Of a stretch of DNA of 64,000 nucleotides, positions 34,862-43,171 are shown in pieces. Origin of the DNA: JAOUEA01 sp963825635 (GTDB lineage Bacteria; Actinomycetota; UBA4738; HRBIN12); assembly GCA_963825635.1 (NCBI GenBank), contig CAWGTU010000003.1, forward strand, positions 1 through 64,000, in the 5' to 3' direction. Each line of letters opens with the position of its first letter. The stretch's first letter is position 1. Under the pieces are notes generated by a model. That model was not told the DNA's origin and made no database searches. It saw only the letters and a program-made list of their open reading frames with translations. The position numbers and the translations under genes are program-made.

Positions 34862-35196
34862 CAGGCGACCCTTCCCGGGCGGCCGGTCTCGGTCGCGATC
34901 GGCAGCCCGTGGCGCTCCCACGCGACCATACCCCCGGAGACGTTCACCACGTCGAGGCCGTGCCTGCGCAGGAACCTGGTCGCCGCCGCGCTGCGGTTGC
35001 CGCTGCGGCAGATCACGGCCACGGGTCGGCTCTGGTCGATCTCGCCGAACCTCGCCGGGAGGCTCGCGAGCGGAAGGTGCGTCGCCCCCGAGACGTGGCC
35101 CTCCTGCCACTCGTGGTGATCGCGCACGTCGAGCAGGGTCATCGCATCGGCGCGCTCGTGCGCGGCCGTGGGGTCGATCTCGTGTCGTCCGAACAT
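34861..35196 (-). CDS. single-domain rhodanese (sulfurtransferase)
   Basis: A 111-residue rhodanese: TLLDVRDHHEWQEGHVSGATHLPL and the active loop VICRSGNRSAAA with Cys63. It can accept and pass sulfane sulfur as a Cys persulfide. ATG 35196 is chosen because AAAGGA lies about nine bases upstream; an ATG at 35214 would add six residues. It overlaps the MBL-rhodanese start by one base and follows the TauE gene by 31 bp. It is a candidate sulfur donor for the CysO pathway, whose MoeB lacks a rhodanese domain (inference). Confidence 0.9.
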   Translation of the reverse strand: MFGRHEIDPTAAHERADAMTLLDVRDHHEWQEGHVSGATHLPLASLPARFGEIDQSRPVAVICRSGNRSAAATRFLRRHGLDVVNVSGGMVAWERHGLPIATETGRPGRVA

Positions 35197-35227
35197 CGTC
35201 GTCGTCCTTTCCATGTCGATCCGTTCC

Positions 35228-36013
35228 TCACACCATCGCCACGTCGACGAGGGTCACCACACCGATCACCATCACGAACACCGCGAACGCGCGCCCCAGC
35301 GTGCCCGAGCTCAGCCGCGAGGCGACGCACTGGCCGCCGATCGCACCCAGCACGCCGCCGGCCGCGAAGGCCAGCGCCACCGGCAGGTCGATCGAACCCA
35401 GGCCGAGGTGGGCCACAAGGCCCGCGAACGCGTTCACCGCGATCACGACGAGCGAGGTCCCGATCGCCACGGGGGTCGGCAGGTCGAGCACCAACGCCAT
35501 GACGGGCACCGCGAGGAACCCGCCACCAACGCCGAAGAGCCCGGTCAGCACGCCGAGTCCGAACCCCGCCGCGAGCACCTTGGGGATGCGATCGGCCGTC
35601 ACACGATCGCGGACGGCGTCCGCGGCGGCGGCCGACGTCTCGGGCTCCGGGCGGCCCGCCCGGCGCCACATGCCGATCGAGGCCACGACCATCACGACGG
35701 CGAACCCTCCGAGCACGAGGCCTTCGTCCAGGCGGTGGTTCACCCATGCCCCGGCGAACGAGCCGACGATGCCCGCCGACGCGAAGACGGCGGCCGTGCG
35801 GAACCACACGGTGCCCGCGCGCACGTGGGCCGCCGCCGCGCTCGCCGCGGTGAGCCCCACGACCAGCAGCGAGGTGGGGATCGCCTGGCGCACGGGCATG
35901 CCCAGGCCGTACACGAGCGCGGGTACCGCCAGGATCGACCCCCCGCCGCCGAGCGCCCCGAGCGCACCGCCGATCGCGAGGCCGAACAGCGCGGCCAGGG
36001 CCAGGTCGTCCAT
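35228..36013 (-). CDS. TauE/SafE family sulfur-oxyanion exporter
   Basis: A 261-residue membrane protein with seven or eight helices. Its two inverted halves begin LFGLAIGGALGALGGGGSILAVPALVYG and GFGLGVLTGLFGVGGGFLAVPVMALVL, the glycine-rich repeat that defines the TauE/SafE family. Members export sulfite, sulfoacetate or thiosulfate. Its place between a CsoR-family gene and two rhodanese genes matches the TauE of staphylococcal cst operons. Six bases separate it from the regulator stop. Confidence 0.92.
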   Translation of the reverse strand: MDDLALAALFGLAIGGALGALGGGGSILAVPALVYGLGMPVRQAIPTSLLVVGLTAASAAAAHVRAGTVWFRTAAVFASAGIVGSFAGAWVNHRLDEGLVLGGFAVVMVVASIGMWRRAGRPEPETSAAAADAVRDRVTADRIPKVLAAGFGLGVLTGLFGVGGGFLAVPVMALVLDLPTPVAIGTSLVVIAVNAFAGLVAHLGLGSIDLPVALAFAAGGVLGAIGGQCVASRLSSGTLGRAFAVFVMVIGVVTLVDVAMV

Positions 36014-36019
36014 CGGGGC

Positions 36020-36289
36020 TCAGGCCAGCTGCAGGAACAGGCGCTGCAGCTCCTCGGGGTCGTACCCCTCGGCCGCGGCAGCCTCCTCGTCGCGCAGGCA
36101 CGCGGTGAGGTTCGCCACGAGGTAGCGCGCCCCCGCGCGCTCGAGCGCGCGGGTCGCGGCGGCGAACTGCTTCACCACGTCACGGCAGTCACGGCCGTCC
36201 TCGATCATCGTCGCCAGGCCGTCGACCTGTCCCTGCACACGGTGCAAGCGATTCACGACCTCGCGGAGTTCGGCGGCGTCCACGTTCAT
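36020..36289 (-). CDS. CsoR/CstR-family regulator, probable persulfide sensor
   Basis: An 89-residue all-helical repressor (DUF156): LHRVQGQVDGLATMIEDGRDCRDVVKQFAAATRALERAGARYLVANLTACLRDE. Conserved Cys35 and Cys64 correspond to Cys36 and Cys65 of M. tuberculosis CsoR, but the copper-ligand His61 position is Asn60 here. Two Cys without the His fits persulfide-sensing CstR better than copper-sensing CsoR, as does the operon content. ATG 36289 has GGGAG upstream; the longer frame to 36328 would start inside the operator. Confidence 0.88.
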   Translation of the reverse strand: MNVDAAELREVVNRLHRVQGQVDGLATMIEDGRDCRDVVKQFAAATRALERAGARYLVANLTACLRDEEAAAAEGYDPEELQRLFLQLA

Positions 36290-36326
36290 CGGGGCTCCCT
36301 TCCCAGGCTCACGAACGGGCACAACC

Positions 36327-36346
36327 ATATACCCCCTGGGGTATAT
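36327..36346. promoter_or_regulatory. CsoR/CstR-type operator
   Basis: ATATACCCCCTGGGGTATAT is an inverted repeat with perfect nine-base arms around CT, the A/T-flanked C-tract/G-tract form typical of CsoR-family operators. It lies 38 bp before the regulator ATG and 78 bp before the divergent mttB-like gene, so it could control both. Confidence 0.8.
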
Positions 36347-36423
36347 TCCACGGCCGCCGCCCGGTTACCCGCCGGACCCCCTGACGGGCTACCCTCGCTC
36401 GGACCCGCACCCGAGGAGACCCG

Positions 36424-37896
36424 ATGTCCGACCCGATCCGCTCGTTCCCACGATCCAGCGCATTCACGGTCCTCACCGAGGAGCAGGAGCGCACGATGCA
36501 CGAGCGCTGCCTGCAGGTGCTGGAACGGACCGGCGTGAGCACCACGAACGAGGGGCTGCTGAAGGTGATGGCGGACCACGGCCAGCAGGTGGACTTCGAG
36601 AACCAGCGCATCCGCTTCACTCCCGACTTCGTCGAGGAGAAGCGCGCCCTCGCACCGCGCCGGTACACCCTGCACGCGCGCAACCCCGAGTTCGACCTGC
36701 CGCTCGGCGGCGACCGAGGATGGCTGTCGACCGACGGCTGCCCCGCCCACGTCTTCGACATCGACACGAACGAGCGGCGCTACTCCAACAAGGCCGACAT
36801 CGCGGCGTTCACGAAGGTGGCCGACGCGGTGCCGCAGGTGGCGATCCAGTGGCAGCCCACCTCGGCCAACGACAAGCCGGTGCCTGTGCGCCCGATGCAC
36901 GAGACGCACGCCCAGTGGCCCGCGACCTCGAAGCACATCATGCAGATGACCGCGATCGACCCGTTCAACGCGCGGGGCATCGTCGAGATGTGCCGCGTGA
37001 TCGCCGGGGGCGAGGACGAGCTGCGCGAGCGGCCGATCATGAGCAACTTCCAGTGCTCGATCTCGCCGCTGCACTGGGACGACCCCACGGTCGACGCCCT
37101 GCAGGTCTTCGCGGAAGCGGGCATCCCGGTCGGCATCTGCTCGATGCCGCTGGCCGGCGCGTCGGCCCCCCTCTCGGTGCCGGGGCTGATGACGATCGCG
37201 AACGCCGAGATCCTGTCGGGCATCGTGATCCTCGAGACGCTCGTGCCCGGCGCCAAGACGTTCCACGTCAGCTACAACACGACGATCGACATGAACACCG
37301 GGGAGCTCAACCCGGCCTGGGGCGCGAACGACATCTTCGCGGAGATGGGCTCGGCACAGATGGGCGAGTACTTCGGCGTGCCGACGTGCCACGGCGCCTA
37401 CGGCACGGGCTCGAAGGCGAGCGACTGGCACTCGGGCGCGCAGGCCGGCCTCGCGGCGATGGGCGCGATGCTCGTTCCCGGCGACATGCTGACCGGCATC
37501 GGATCGCTCTACGGCGACAGCGTCTCCTCGCTCACCGAGCTGATGCTCGGCGCCGAGATCTTCGACATCGCGGCGAGGTGGGCCGAGGGGTTCCGTTTCG
37601 ACGATGAGGACTTCCAGGTCGACGCGATCGACGAGGTGGGGCCTGCCGGGCACTTCCTCGACCAGGAGCACACGCTGCTCAACATGCGCGAGTTCTGGCG
37701 GGAGACGTTCATGGACCGGCGGACGTGGGACGCGTGGGAGGCCGAGGGCCGTCCCGACCCGCGCGCGAAGGCGAACGAGAAGGCCCGGGAGCTGCTCGCG
37801 ACGCACGAGCCGGTCCCGCTGCCCGAGGGCATGGAAGCCGAGCTCGACGCGATCATGGAGACCTACGAGGCGCAGGCGCTCGCCGAGGCCCGCTGA
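36424..37896 (+). CDS. MttB/MtgB superfamily corrinoid methyltransferase (non-pyrrolysine)
   Basis: A 490-residue member of the trimethylamine methyltransferase superfamily (COG5598). Features include TEEQERTMHERCLQVLERTGVSTTNEGLLKVMADHG at the N-terminus and LSTDGCPAHVFDIDTNERRYSNKADIAAFTKVADAV in the first quarter. Barrel strands such as PIMSNFQCSISPLHWDD and GEYFGVPTCHGAYGTGSKASDWHSGAQ follow. There is no in-frame amber codon, so it belongs to the group that includes glycine-betaine methyltransferase MtgB. These move a methyl group from a quaternary amine to a corrinoid protein. No corrinoid protein or activase is in the window. The CstR operator is within 100 bp. Confidence 0.85.
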   Translation: MSDPIRSFPRSSAFTVLTEEQERTMHERCLQVLERTGVSTTNEGLLKVMADHGQQVDFENQRIRFTPDFVEEKRALAPRRYTLHARNPEFDLPLGGDRGWLSTDGCPAHVFDIDTNERRYSNKADIAAFTKVADAVPQVAIQWQPTSANDKPVPVRPMHETHAQWPATSKHIMQMTAIDPFNARGIVEMCRVIAGGEDELRERPIMSNFQCSISPLHWDDPTVDALQVFAEAGIPVGICSMPLAGASAPLSVPGLMTIANAEILSGIVILETLVPGAKTFHVSYNTTIDMNTGELNPAWGANDIFAEMGSAQMGEYFGVPTCHGAYGTGSKASDWHSGAQAGLAAMGAMLVPGDMLTGIGSLYGDSVSSLTELMLGAEIFDIAARWAEGFRFDDEDFQVDAIDEVGPAGHFLDQEHTLLNMREFWRETFMDRRTWDAWEAEGRPDPRAKANEKARELLATHEPVPLPEGMEAELDAIMETYEAQALAEAR

Positions 37897-37981
37897 GCGA
37901 CAGCATCCGACCCGGGGCCGCAGGGCAAGGACCCGCAAGACAGGGTTGTCATGTCGGGCGCGGCCGGTAGCCTGTGCCATC

Positions 37982-39007
37982 GTGTCCTCTCCCATCATCC
38001 GCACCGAGCAGCTCGTCAAGCACTTCGGCGAGGTCCAGGCGCTCAAGGGCGTCGATCTCGAGGTGCAGAAGGGCACCGTGCTCGGCATGCTCGGCCCCAA
38101 CGGGGCCGGCAAGACGACCGCCGTACGGATCCTGACGACCCTGCTCGGCCCCACGAGCGGCCGAGCGGAGGTCGACGGGCTCGACGTCGTCCGCGACGCC
38201 GAGGAACTCCGGTTCCGCATCGGGCTCGCCGGACAGAGTGCGGCGGTCGACGAGAACCTCACCGGTCTCGAGAACCTCGAGCTCGTCGGGCGCCTGTATC
38301 ACCTGCCGAAGGCTGAGGCGCGGCGACGCGGCGGCGAGGTGCTCGAGCGATTCGGCCTGTCCGAGGCCGCCGACCGCCCCACGAAGACCTACTCGGGCGG
38401 CATGCGGCGTCGCCTCGACCTGGCCGCGAGCCTCGTCGGGCGGCCCGACATCCTCTTCCTCGACGAGCCCACGACCGGGCTCGACCCTCGCAGCCGCATC
38501 GACGTGTGGGAGTTCGTCCGCGAGCTGCAGGCCGACGGCACGACCCTGCTGCTCACGACGCAGTACCTCGAGGAGGCCGACCAGCTCGCCGATCGCATCG
38601 CTGTCATCGACGAGGGGACCGTCATCGCCGAGGGCACGAGCGACGAGCTGAAGGACCAGATCGGTGGCGAGGTGCTCGAGTTGCACGTGGACGATGCCAC
38701 CCATCTGGCACGTGTGGCCGAGGCGCTCGACGGTGTCGGGGCGGGGGCGCCCTCGGTCGACGCCGAGGCCCGGCTGGTCCGCATCCCGGTGGGCAGCGAT
38801 GGCTTCGACGCCTTGCGAGACAGCGTGCGCCTGCTGGACGAGGGGAAGATCTGGGTGGTCGATATCGCCCTGCACCGCCCCACCCTCGACGACGTGTTCC
38901 TGTCGCTCACGGGCCGTGTGGCCGAGGACGGCTCCGAGGCCGAGTCCGAGCCGGCGGGTCGCACACGAGGCAAGGGGCGGCGAGGCACGAAGGAGGAGAG
39001 CGCATGA
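37982..39007 (+). CDS. DrrA-type ABC transporter ATP-binding protein
   Basis: A 341-residue ATPase: Walker A MLGPNGAGKTTAVRIL, Q-loop GLAGQSAAVDENLTG, signature YSGGMRRRLDLAASLVGRP, Walker B LFLDEPTTGLDP and switch His replaced by Gln in LLTTQYLEEADQLADRIAVID, as usual in the DrrA group. A C-terminal DrrA extension ends with a charged tail. Relatives drive export of antibiotics or glycolipids. GTG 37982 begins the fold; the long upstream frame is out of frame with mttB and not coding. Its stop overlaps the permease start (ATGA). Confidence 0.93.
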   Translation: MSSPIIRTEQLVKHFGEVQALKGVDLEVQKGTVLGMLGPNGAGKTTAVRILTTLLGPTSGRAEVDGLDVVRDAEELRFRIGLAGQSAAVDENLTGLENLELVGRLYHLPKAEARRRGGEVLERFGLSEAADRPTKTYSGGMRRRLDLAASLVGRPDILFLDEPTTGLDPRSRIDVWEFVRELQADGTTLLLTTQYLEEADQLADRIAVIDEGTVIAEGTSDELKDQIGGEVLELHVDDATHLARVAEALDGVGAGAPSVDAEARLVRIPVGSDGFDALRDSVRLLDEGKIWVVDIALHRPTLDDVFLSLTGRVAEDGSEAESEPAGRTRGKGRRGTKEESA

Positions 39008-39867
39008 GCGCGGTCGCGCAGACGCCCGTCGACCGACGGGCTCCTTCGAGCGTCGGCGGGCGCCTGAGCCTGGCGTTGACCGACGGGCTGCTCGTCGCAC
39101 GGCGGAACCTGGTCACCCTCACGCGGGTGCCGACCGTCTTCATCTTCGAACTGGTGCAGCCGGTGATGTTCGTGCTGCTCTTCCGGTTCATCTACGCGGA
39201 TCAGTTCCGGTTCCTGCCGGAGGGACTCGACTACGTGCAGTTCCTGATGCCGGGCATCTTCGTGCAGAACGCGATCTTCGGCGCGACGACGACGGCTGTC
39301 GGGCTCGCGGAGGACCTGAAGACCGGCATCATCGATCGGTTCCGGTCGCTGCCGATGGCGCGATCGGCGGTGCTCGCCGGGCGCACGACGTCCGACCTCG
39401 CGAAGAACCTGCTGCTGGTGCTGATCGTGGTCGTGATCGGGTACCTCGTGGGGTTCCGGTTCGAGAACGGGTTCCTCTCCGCGGTGGGCGTGGTGCTGCT
39501 CGTGCTCGCGGTCGGGTTCGCGTGGTCGTGGGTGTTCGCGTGCCTGGGACTGGCCTTGAAGCAGGTCGAGGCCGTGCAGGCGGCGTCGTTCACGCTGGTC
39601 TTCCCCGTCGTGTTCGTGAGCTCGGCGTTCGCGCCGGTCGAAGGCATGGTCGAGTGGCTGCAGCCGATCGCCCGCGCCAACCCCGTGTCGATCTGGTGCA
39701 ACCTCGCGAGGTACCTGTCGAACGGTCCGATCGGCATCACCGACCCGATCACGAACGTGCCCGTCGACACGTTCGAGAACCTGCTCTTCAAGTCGGTCGT
39801 GTGGATCGCGATCATCCTGGCGATCGCGGCGCCCATCGCCATCCGGTTGTACCGCAGGCTCGACTGA
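39004..39867 (+). CDS. DrrB-type ABC-2 permease
   Basis: A 287-residue permease with six membrane segments after a polar N-terminus of about 30 residues. Family hallmarks are ARRNLVTLTRVPTVFIFELVQPVMFVLLFRFIYA, FLMPGIFVQNAIFGATTTAVGLAEDLKTGIIDRFRSLPMARSAVLAGRT and VFVSSAFAPVEGMVEWLQPIARANPVS. DLKxGxIDRFRSLPMxR is the ABC-2 cytoplasmic loop contacting the ATPase. Translational overlap with the ATPase indicates a dedicated two-component exporter. Confidence 0.93.
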   Translation: MSAVAQTPVDRRAPSSVGGRLSLALTDGLLVARRNLVTLTRVPTVFIFELVQPVMFVLLFRFIYADQFRFLPEGLDYVQFLMPGIFVQNAIFGATTTAVGLAEDLKTGIIDRFRSLPMARSAVLAGRTTSDLAKNLLLVLIVVVIGYLVGFRFENGFLSAVGVVLLVLAVGFAWSWVFACLGLALKQVEAVQAASFTLVFPVVFVSSAFAPVEGMVEWLQPIARANPVSIWCNLARYLSNGPIGITDPITNVPVDTFENLLFKSVVWIAIILAIAAPIAIRLYRRLD

Positions 39868-39935
39868 GGCTCGGAACACCACCGAGCGTCCCGGCGTTGC
39901 GGGAACCTGAGCCGCGCATCGAGTGAGGAGTGCCC

Positions 39936-41513
39936 GTGGGTCTGTTCGGTTTCGAAGGTGATGACGCGCGCGAGAAGGTCATCGTGCTGCTCACGATGTG
40001 CTTCGCGCTGGCGATGGTGATGATCGACAACACCGTCGTCAACGTGGCGCTGCCGACGCTCAACCAGGAGCTCGGCGCGAGCATCAGCGACCTGCAGTGG
40101 ATCGTCGACAGCTACGTGCTGGTCTTCGCCTCCCTGCTGTTGACCGGCGGCATCCTCGGCGACCGCTACGGGCGCAAGCGCATGTTCTTGGCCGGCCTCG
40201 CGATCTTCACGGCGTCCTCGCTCGCGTGCGGGCTGGCCGAGAGCAGCATGCAGCTGATCGCCGCGCGCGCCGCGCAGGGCGTCGGCGCCGCACTGTTGAT
40301 GCCCGGCACGCTCTCGATCCTCACGGTGACGTTCCCACCGCAGGAGCGGGCCAAGGCGATCGGGCTGTGGGCCGGTGTCTCCGGGCTGGCCCTCGCGCTG
40401 GGGCCCACCCTCGGTGGCTACATGGTCGAGCACCTCGGCTGGGAGTCGGTGTTCTTCCTGAACGTGCCGATCGGCATCGTCGCGTACGCGGTGGCGGTGC
40501 GAACGGTCCGGGAATCGCGCTCGGACGAGGCTCGCAGCCTCGACCTCGTGGGGCTGGCGCTCGGCACCGGGGCGTTGTTCGCGCTCACGTACTCCCTCAT
40601 CGAGGCGAACCAGCGCGGGTGGGACGACCCGCTGATCATCGCCGGGCTCGTCGTCGGCGCGCTGCTCGTGGTCGCGTTCCTCGCGTGGGAGGGCCGCAAC
40701 CCACACGCGATGATGCCGCTCTCGTACTTCCGCATCCCGGCGTTCACGGCCGGCAACATCGTTGCGTTCTCCGTATCGCTCGGCATGTTCGCCACGTTCT
40801 TCTTCCTGAGCCTGTTCATGCAGAACCCCTTCCTGCGCGGGTACACCGCGTTCGAGACGGGCCTGCGGTTCCTGCCGATGACGCTGATGATCGTGGTGAC
40901 GGCGCCCAACGCCGGCCGCTACGCATCGAAGCACGGCTCGAGGGCGCCGATGACGTACGGGCTGATCCTCGCCGGCGGCGGCCTGTTGGCGCTCTCGCGC
41001 CTGACGCCCGACACGCCGTACTGGGTCATGGGCGTGCTGTTCGCGATCATGGGCCACGGCATGGGCTCGACGATGGCGCCGATGACGGCCGCCGTGATGA
41101 ACGCGGTCGGGCCCCAACGCGCCGGGCTCGGCTCCGCGACGACGAACACGAGCCGAGAGGTCGGGGGCGTCTTCGGCATCGCGCTGCTCGGGACGATCCT
41201 GTTCACCCGGCTGGAGGCCGTGCTGGCGCCCAGCATCGCCGATCTCGGCCTCACGCCGGCGCAGCAGGAGACGATCACGGCCACCGCCGGCCACGGCCAA
41301 CTCGACGTGGGCGCGCTCGGATTGAACCCGGAGCAGGCGGCGGCGGTGGGCCGAGCGTTCGGTGAAGCGTTCCTGAGCGGGTTCCGCTTCGCGCTCGTCG
41401 TCGCGGGCCTCGCGCTGCTCGTGGCGGCGCTCATCGCGAACCGCTTCATCCCGGGACGCGACGCGGCGTTCGTCAGGGCCCCGGGCGAGCTGCCCGTCGC
41501 CGTGGAGGCCTGA
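39936..41513 (+). CDS. MFS transporter, DHA2 (EmrB/QacA) family
   Basis: A 525-residue drug:H+ antiporter with 14 predicted segments. It has MVMIDNTVVNVALPTLNQELGASISDLQWIVDSYVL (motif D1 of 14-TMS pumps), GGILGDRYGRKRMFLAG (motif A) and GPTLGGYMVEHLGWESVFFLNVPIG (motif C). GTG 39936 is preferred over GTG 39930 because GAGGAG (39925-39930) then has normal spacing. It lies 68 bp after the Drr exporter on the same strand and may be part of the same efflux locus; substrate unknown. Confidence 0.92.
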   Translation: MGLFGFEGDDAREKVIVLLTMCFALAMVMIDNTVVNVALPTLNQELGASISDLQWIVDSYVLVFASLLLTGGILGDRYGRKRMFLAGLAIFTASSLACGLAESSMQLIAARAAQGVGAALLMPGTLSILTVTFPPQERAKAIGLWAGVSGLALALGPTLGGYMVEHLGWESVFFLNVPIGIVAYAVAVRTVRESRSDEARSLDLVGLALGTGALFALTYSLIEANQRGWDDPLIIAGLVVGALLVVAFLAWEGRNPHAMMPLSYFRIPAFTAGNIVAFSVSLGMFATFFFLSLFMQNPFLRGYTAFETGLRFLPMTLMIVVTAPNAGRYASKHGSRAPMTYGLILAGGGLLALSRLTPDTPYWVMGVLFAIMGHGMGSTMAPMTAAVMNAVGPQRAGLGSATTNTSREVGGVFGIALLGTILFTRLEAVLAPSIADLGLTPAQQETITATAGHGQLDVGALGLNPEQAAAVGRAFGEAFLSGFRFALVVAGLALLVAALIANRFIPGRDAAFVRAPGELPVAVEA

Positions 41514-41561
41514 GGGGTCGCTCGTCGAGCGCACCGGCGTCGAGTCTGACAGCATCCCGCC

Positions 41562-42635
41562 ATGGAGCTGGCGCTTCGCATCGTCTCGGTCGTCGTCGGG
41601 GTTGCCCTCGTGGTCGCGGCGGTGACGTCGGCGGTCAAGACCGTCGTGATCCCTCGGCACGCGTCGTCCGCGATCACTCGGGCCGTCTTCTCCGTGCTCA
41701 AACGCGCGTACGACCTGGTCACCCCGGCGTCGATGTCGTTCGAGCGGCGTGACCGCGTGCTCGCCACGTACGCCCCGATCGGCATGCTGGGCCTGTTGGT
41801 GGCGTGGATCGGCCTGACCTTCCTGGGCTACGCCGCGATCTTCTGGGGACTCGACGGCGGCACGAGCGTGACCGTGGCGATCGAGCTCTCCGGCTCGTCG
41901 CTGCTCACGCTCGGGTTCCTGCGGCCTTCCACGTTCTGGCTGATGATGGTGTCGTTCACCGAGGCAGCGATCGGCCTGTTCCTGCTCGCCCTGCTGATCA
42001 CCTACCTGCCCAGCATCAACGGCGCCTTCTCGCGCCGGGAGCGGGGCGTGACGGCGCTCTCGGTCCGAGCCGGAGAGCCGCCCTCGGGCGTGGAGATGGT
42101 GCTCCGGTTCTGGCGACTCGAGCGCATGTCAGAGCTGCACGAGGTCTGGGTCGAGTGGGAGCGCTGGTTCGTCGACGTCGAGGAGACGCACACGTCGTTC
42201 TCGGCGCTCGCGTTCTTCCGCTCCCCGCAGACCGATCACTCGTGGGTGACGGCTGCGGGAGCGGTGCTCGACGCGGCGGCGCTGACGACCTCGACGATCG
42301 ACGTGCCGCACGACGTGCAGGCCGACATCTGCATCCGGGCGGGGTACCTCTCGCTGCGGCGCATCGCCGAGGGGTCCGGCATCACGTTCGACAGCGATCC
42401 CTCTCCCGACGACCCGATCTCGATCACGAGGCAGGAATGGGAAGACGCGATCGACGACCTCGCCGCCGACGGTGTGGCGATCCGAGCCGATCGCGACCGG
42501 GCCTGGCGGGACTTCGCCGGATGGCGGGTCAACTACGACACCGTGCTGCTCGAGCTCGCTGACCTCACCGACGCGCCGTACGCGATGTGGTCGTCGGACC
42601 GTGGCGTGCTGCACCCCGCTACGCGCCGGGCTTGA
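41562..42635 (+). CDS. membrane protein with an ion-channel-like pore segment
   Basis: A 357-residue protein. Hydrophobic segments lie at about 5-25, 75-97 (IGMLGLLVAWIGLTFLGYAAIFW) and 125-150 (FWLMMVSFTEAAIGLFLLALLITYLP). The short stretch VAIELSGSSLLTLGFLRP between the last two is placed and patterned like the pore helix and filter of two-helix potassium channels, but the filter reads TLGFL rather than TVGYG. About 200 cytoplasmic residues follow, rich in Trp and acidic residues. It may be a channel of unusual selectivity or a degenerate pore. The stop overlaps the convergent DUF2269 gene by 17 bp. Confidence 0.65.
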   Translation: MELALRIVSVVVGVALVVAAVTSAVKTVVIPRHASSAITRAVFSVLKRAYDLVTPASMSFERRDRVLATYAPIGMLGLLVAWIGLTFLGYAAIFWGLDGGTSVTVAIELSGSSLLTLGFLRPSTFWLMMVSFTEAAIGLFLLALLITYLPSINGAFSRRERGVTALSVRAGEPPSGVEMVLRFWRLERMSELHEVWVEWERWFVDVEETHTSFSALAFFRSPQTDHSWVTAAGAVLDAAALTTSTIDVPHDVQADICIRAGYLSLRRIAEGSGITFDSDPSPDDPISITRQEWEDAIDDLAADGVAIRADRDRAWRDFAGWRVNYDTVLLELADLTDAPYAMWSSDRGVLHPATRRA

Positions 42636-43098
42636 AGACCATGTCCAGCACGACCAGGACGAGCACGGCGTAGTCGAGGCGCGAGACCGTGATGAGCCGA
42701 TCGCGCATCGCGGCGACGCTCGGATCGTCGAAGCCCTTCTCCTCGGCGAGCCTCGCGATCTTGCCGCCGGACGGCCCGAGGACGAGCGACCCTGTCAGCG
42801 CGGTCGCGACGATGCCGACCAGCGCGAGCGTGATCCAGAGCTCGAAGGCGTAGGGGCCGTACCAGACCATCGCGATGCCCGAGAGCAGCACGACGACCGA
42901 CGCCGGCATGAACAACCGCTGCCCGATGTGCTCGGCGTCCTTGCCGAGTTGCAGGAACCCCGCGTTGTCGTTCGCCCGCTTGAACTGGGCGATCTTCACC
43001 TGGAAGAAGAACGCGCCTCCCACCCAGACGATCGCCGCGAAGACGTGCACGAAGACGATCGCCTTGTACAGGGTCGTGTTGAACGCGAGCAGTTCCAT
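42619..43098 (-). CDS. DUF2269 family integral membrane protein
   Basis: A 159-residue four-helix membrane protein: YKAIVFVHVFAAIVWVGGAFFFQVKI, SVVVLLSGIAMVWYG, FELWITLALVGIVATALTGSLVLGP and YAVLVLVVLDMVF. The HVFAAIVWVGG motif, a helix with a conserved His and Trp, is the DUF2269 and copper-resistance-D-like pattern that may bind heme or metal. The ATG at 43098 starts the first helix directly. Function uncharacterised. Confidence 0.85.
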   Translation of the reverse strand: MELLAFNTTLYKAIVFVHVFAAIVWVGGAFFFQVKIAQFKRANDNAGFLQLGKDAEHIGQRLFMPASVVVLLSGIAMVWYGPYAFELWITLALVGIVATALTGSLVLGPSGGKIARLAEEKGFDDPSVAAMRDRLITVSRLDYAVLVLVVLDMVFKPGA

Positions 43099-43171
43099 GG
43101 CCGGGCATCCTTCCCGTCTGTGAGCGGTGTCGCGCACGATACCGCTCGGTCCCCCGCGACGGAAGCAGGCT

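Noticed and set aside
36424..37896. Pyrrolysine-containing trimethylamine methyltransferase
   Set aside because: The frame has no internal TAG, and no pyl genes are in the window.
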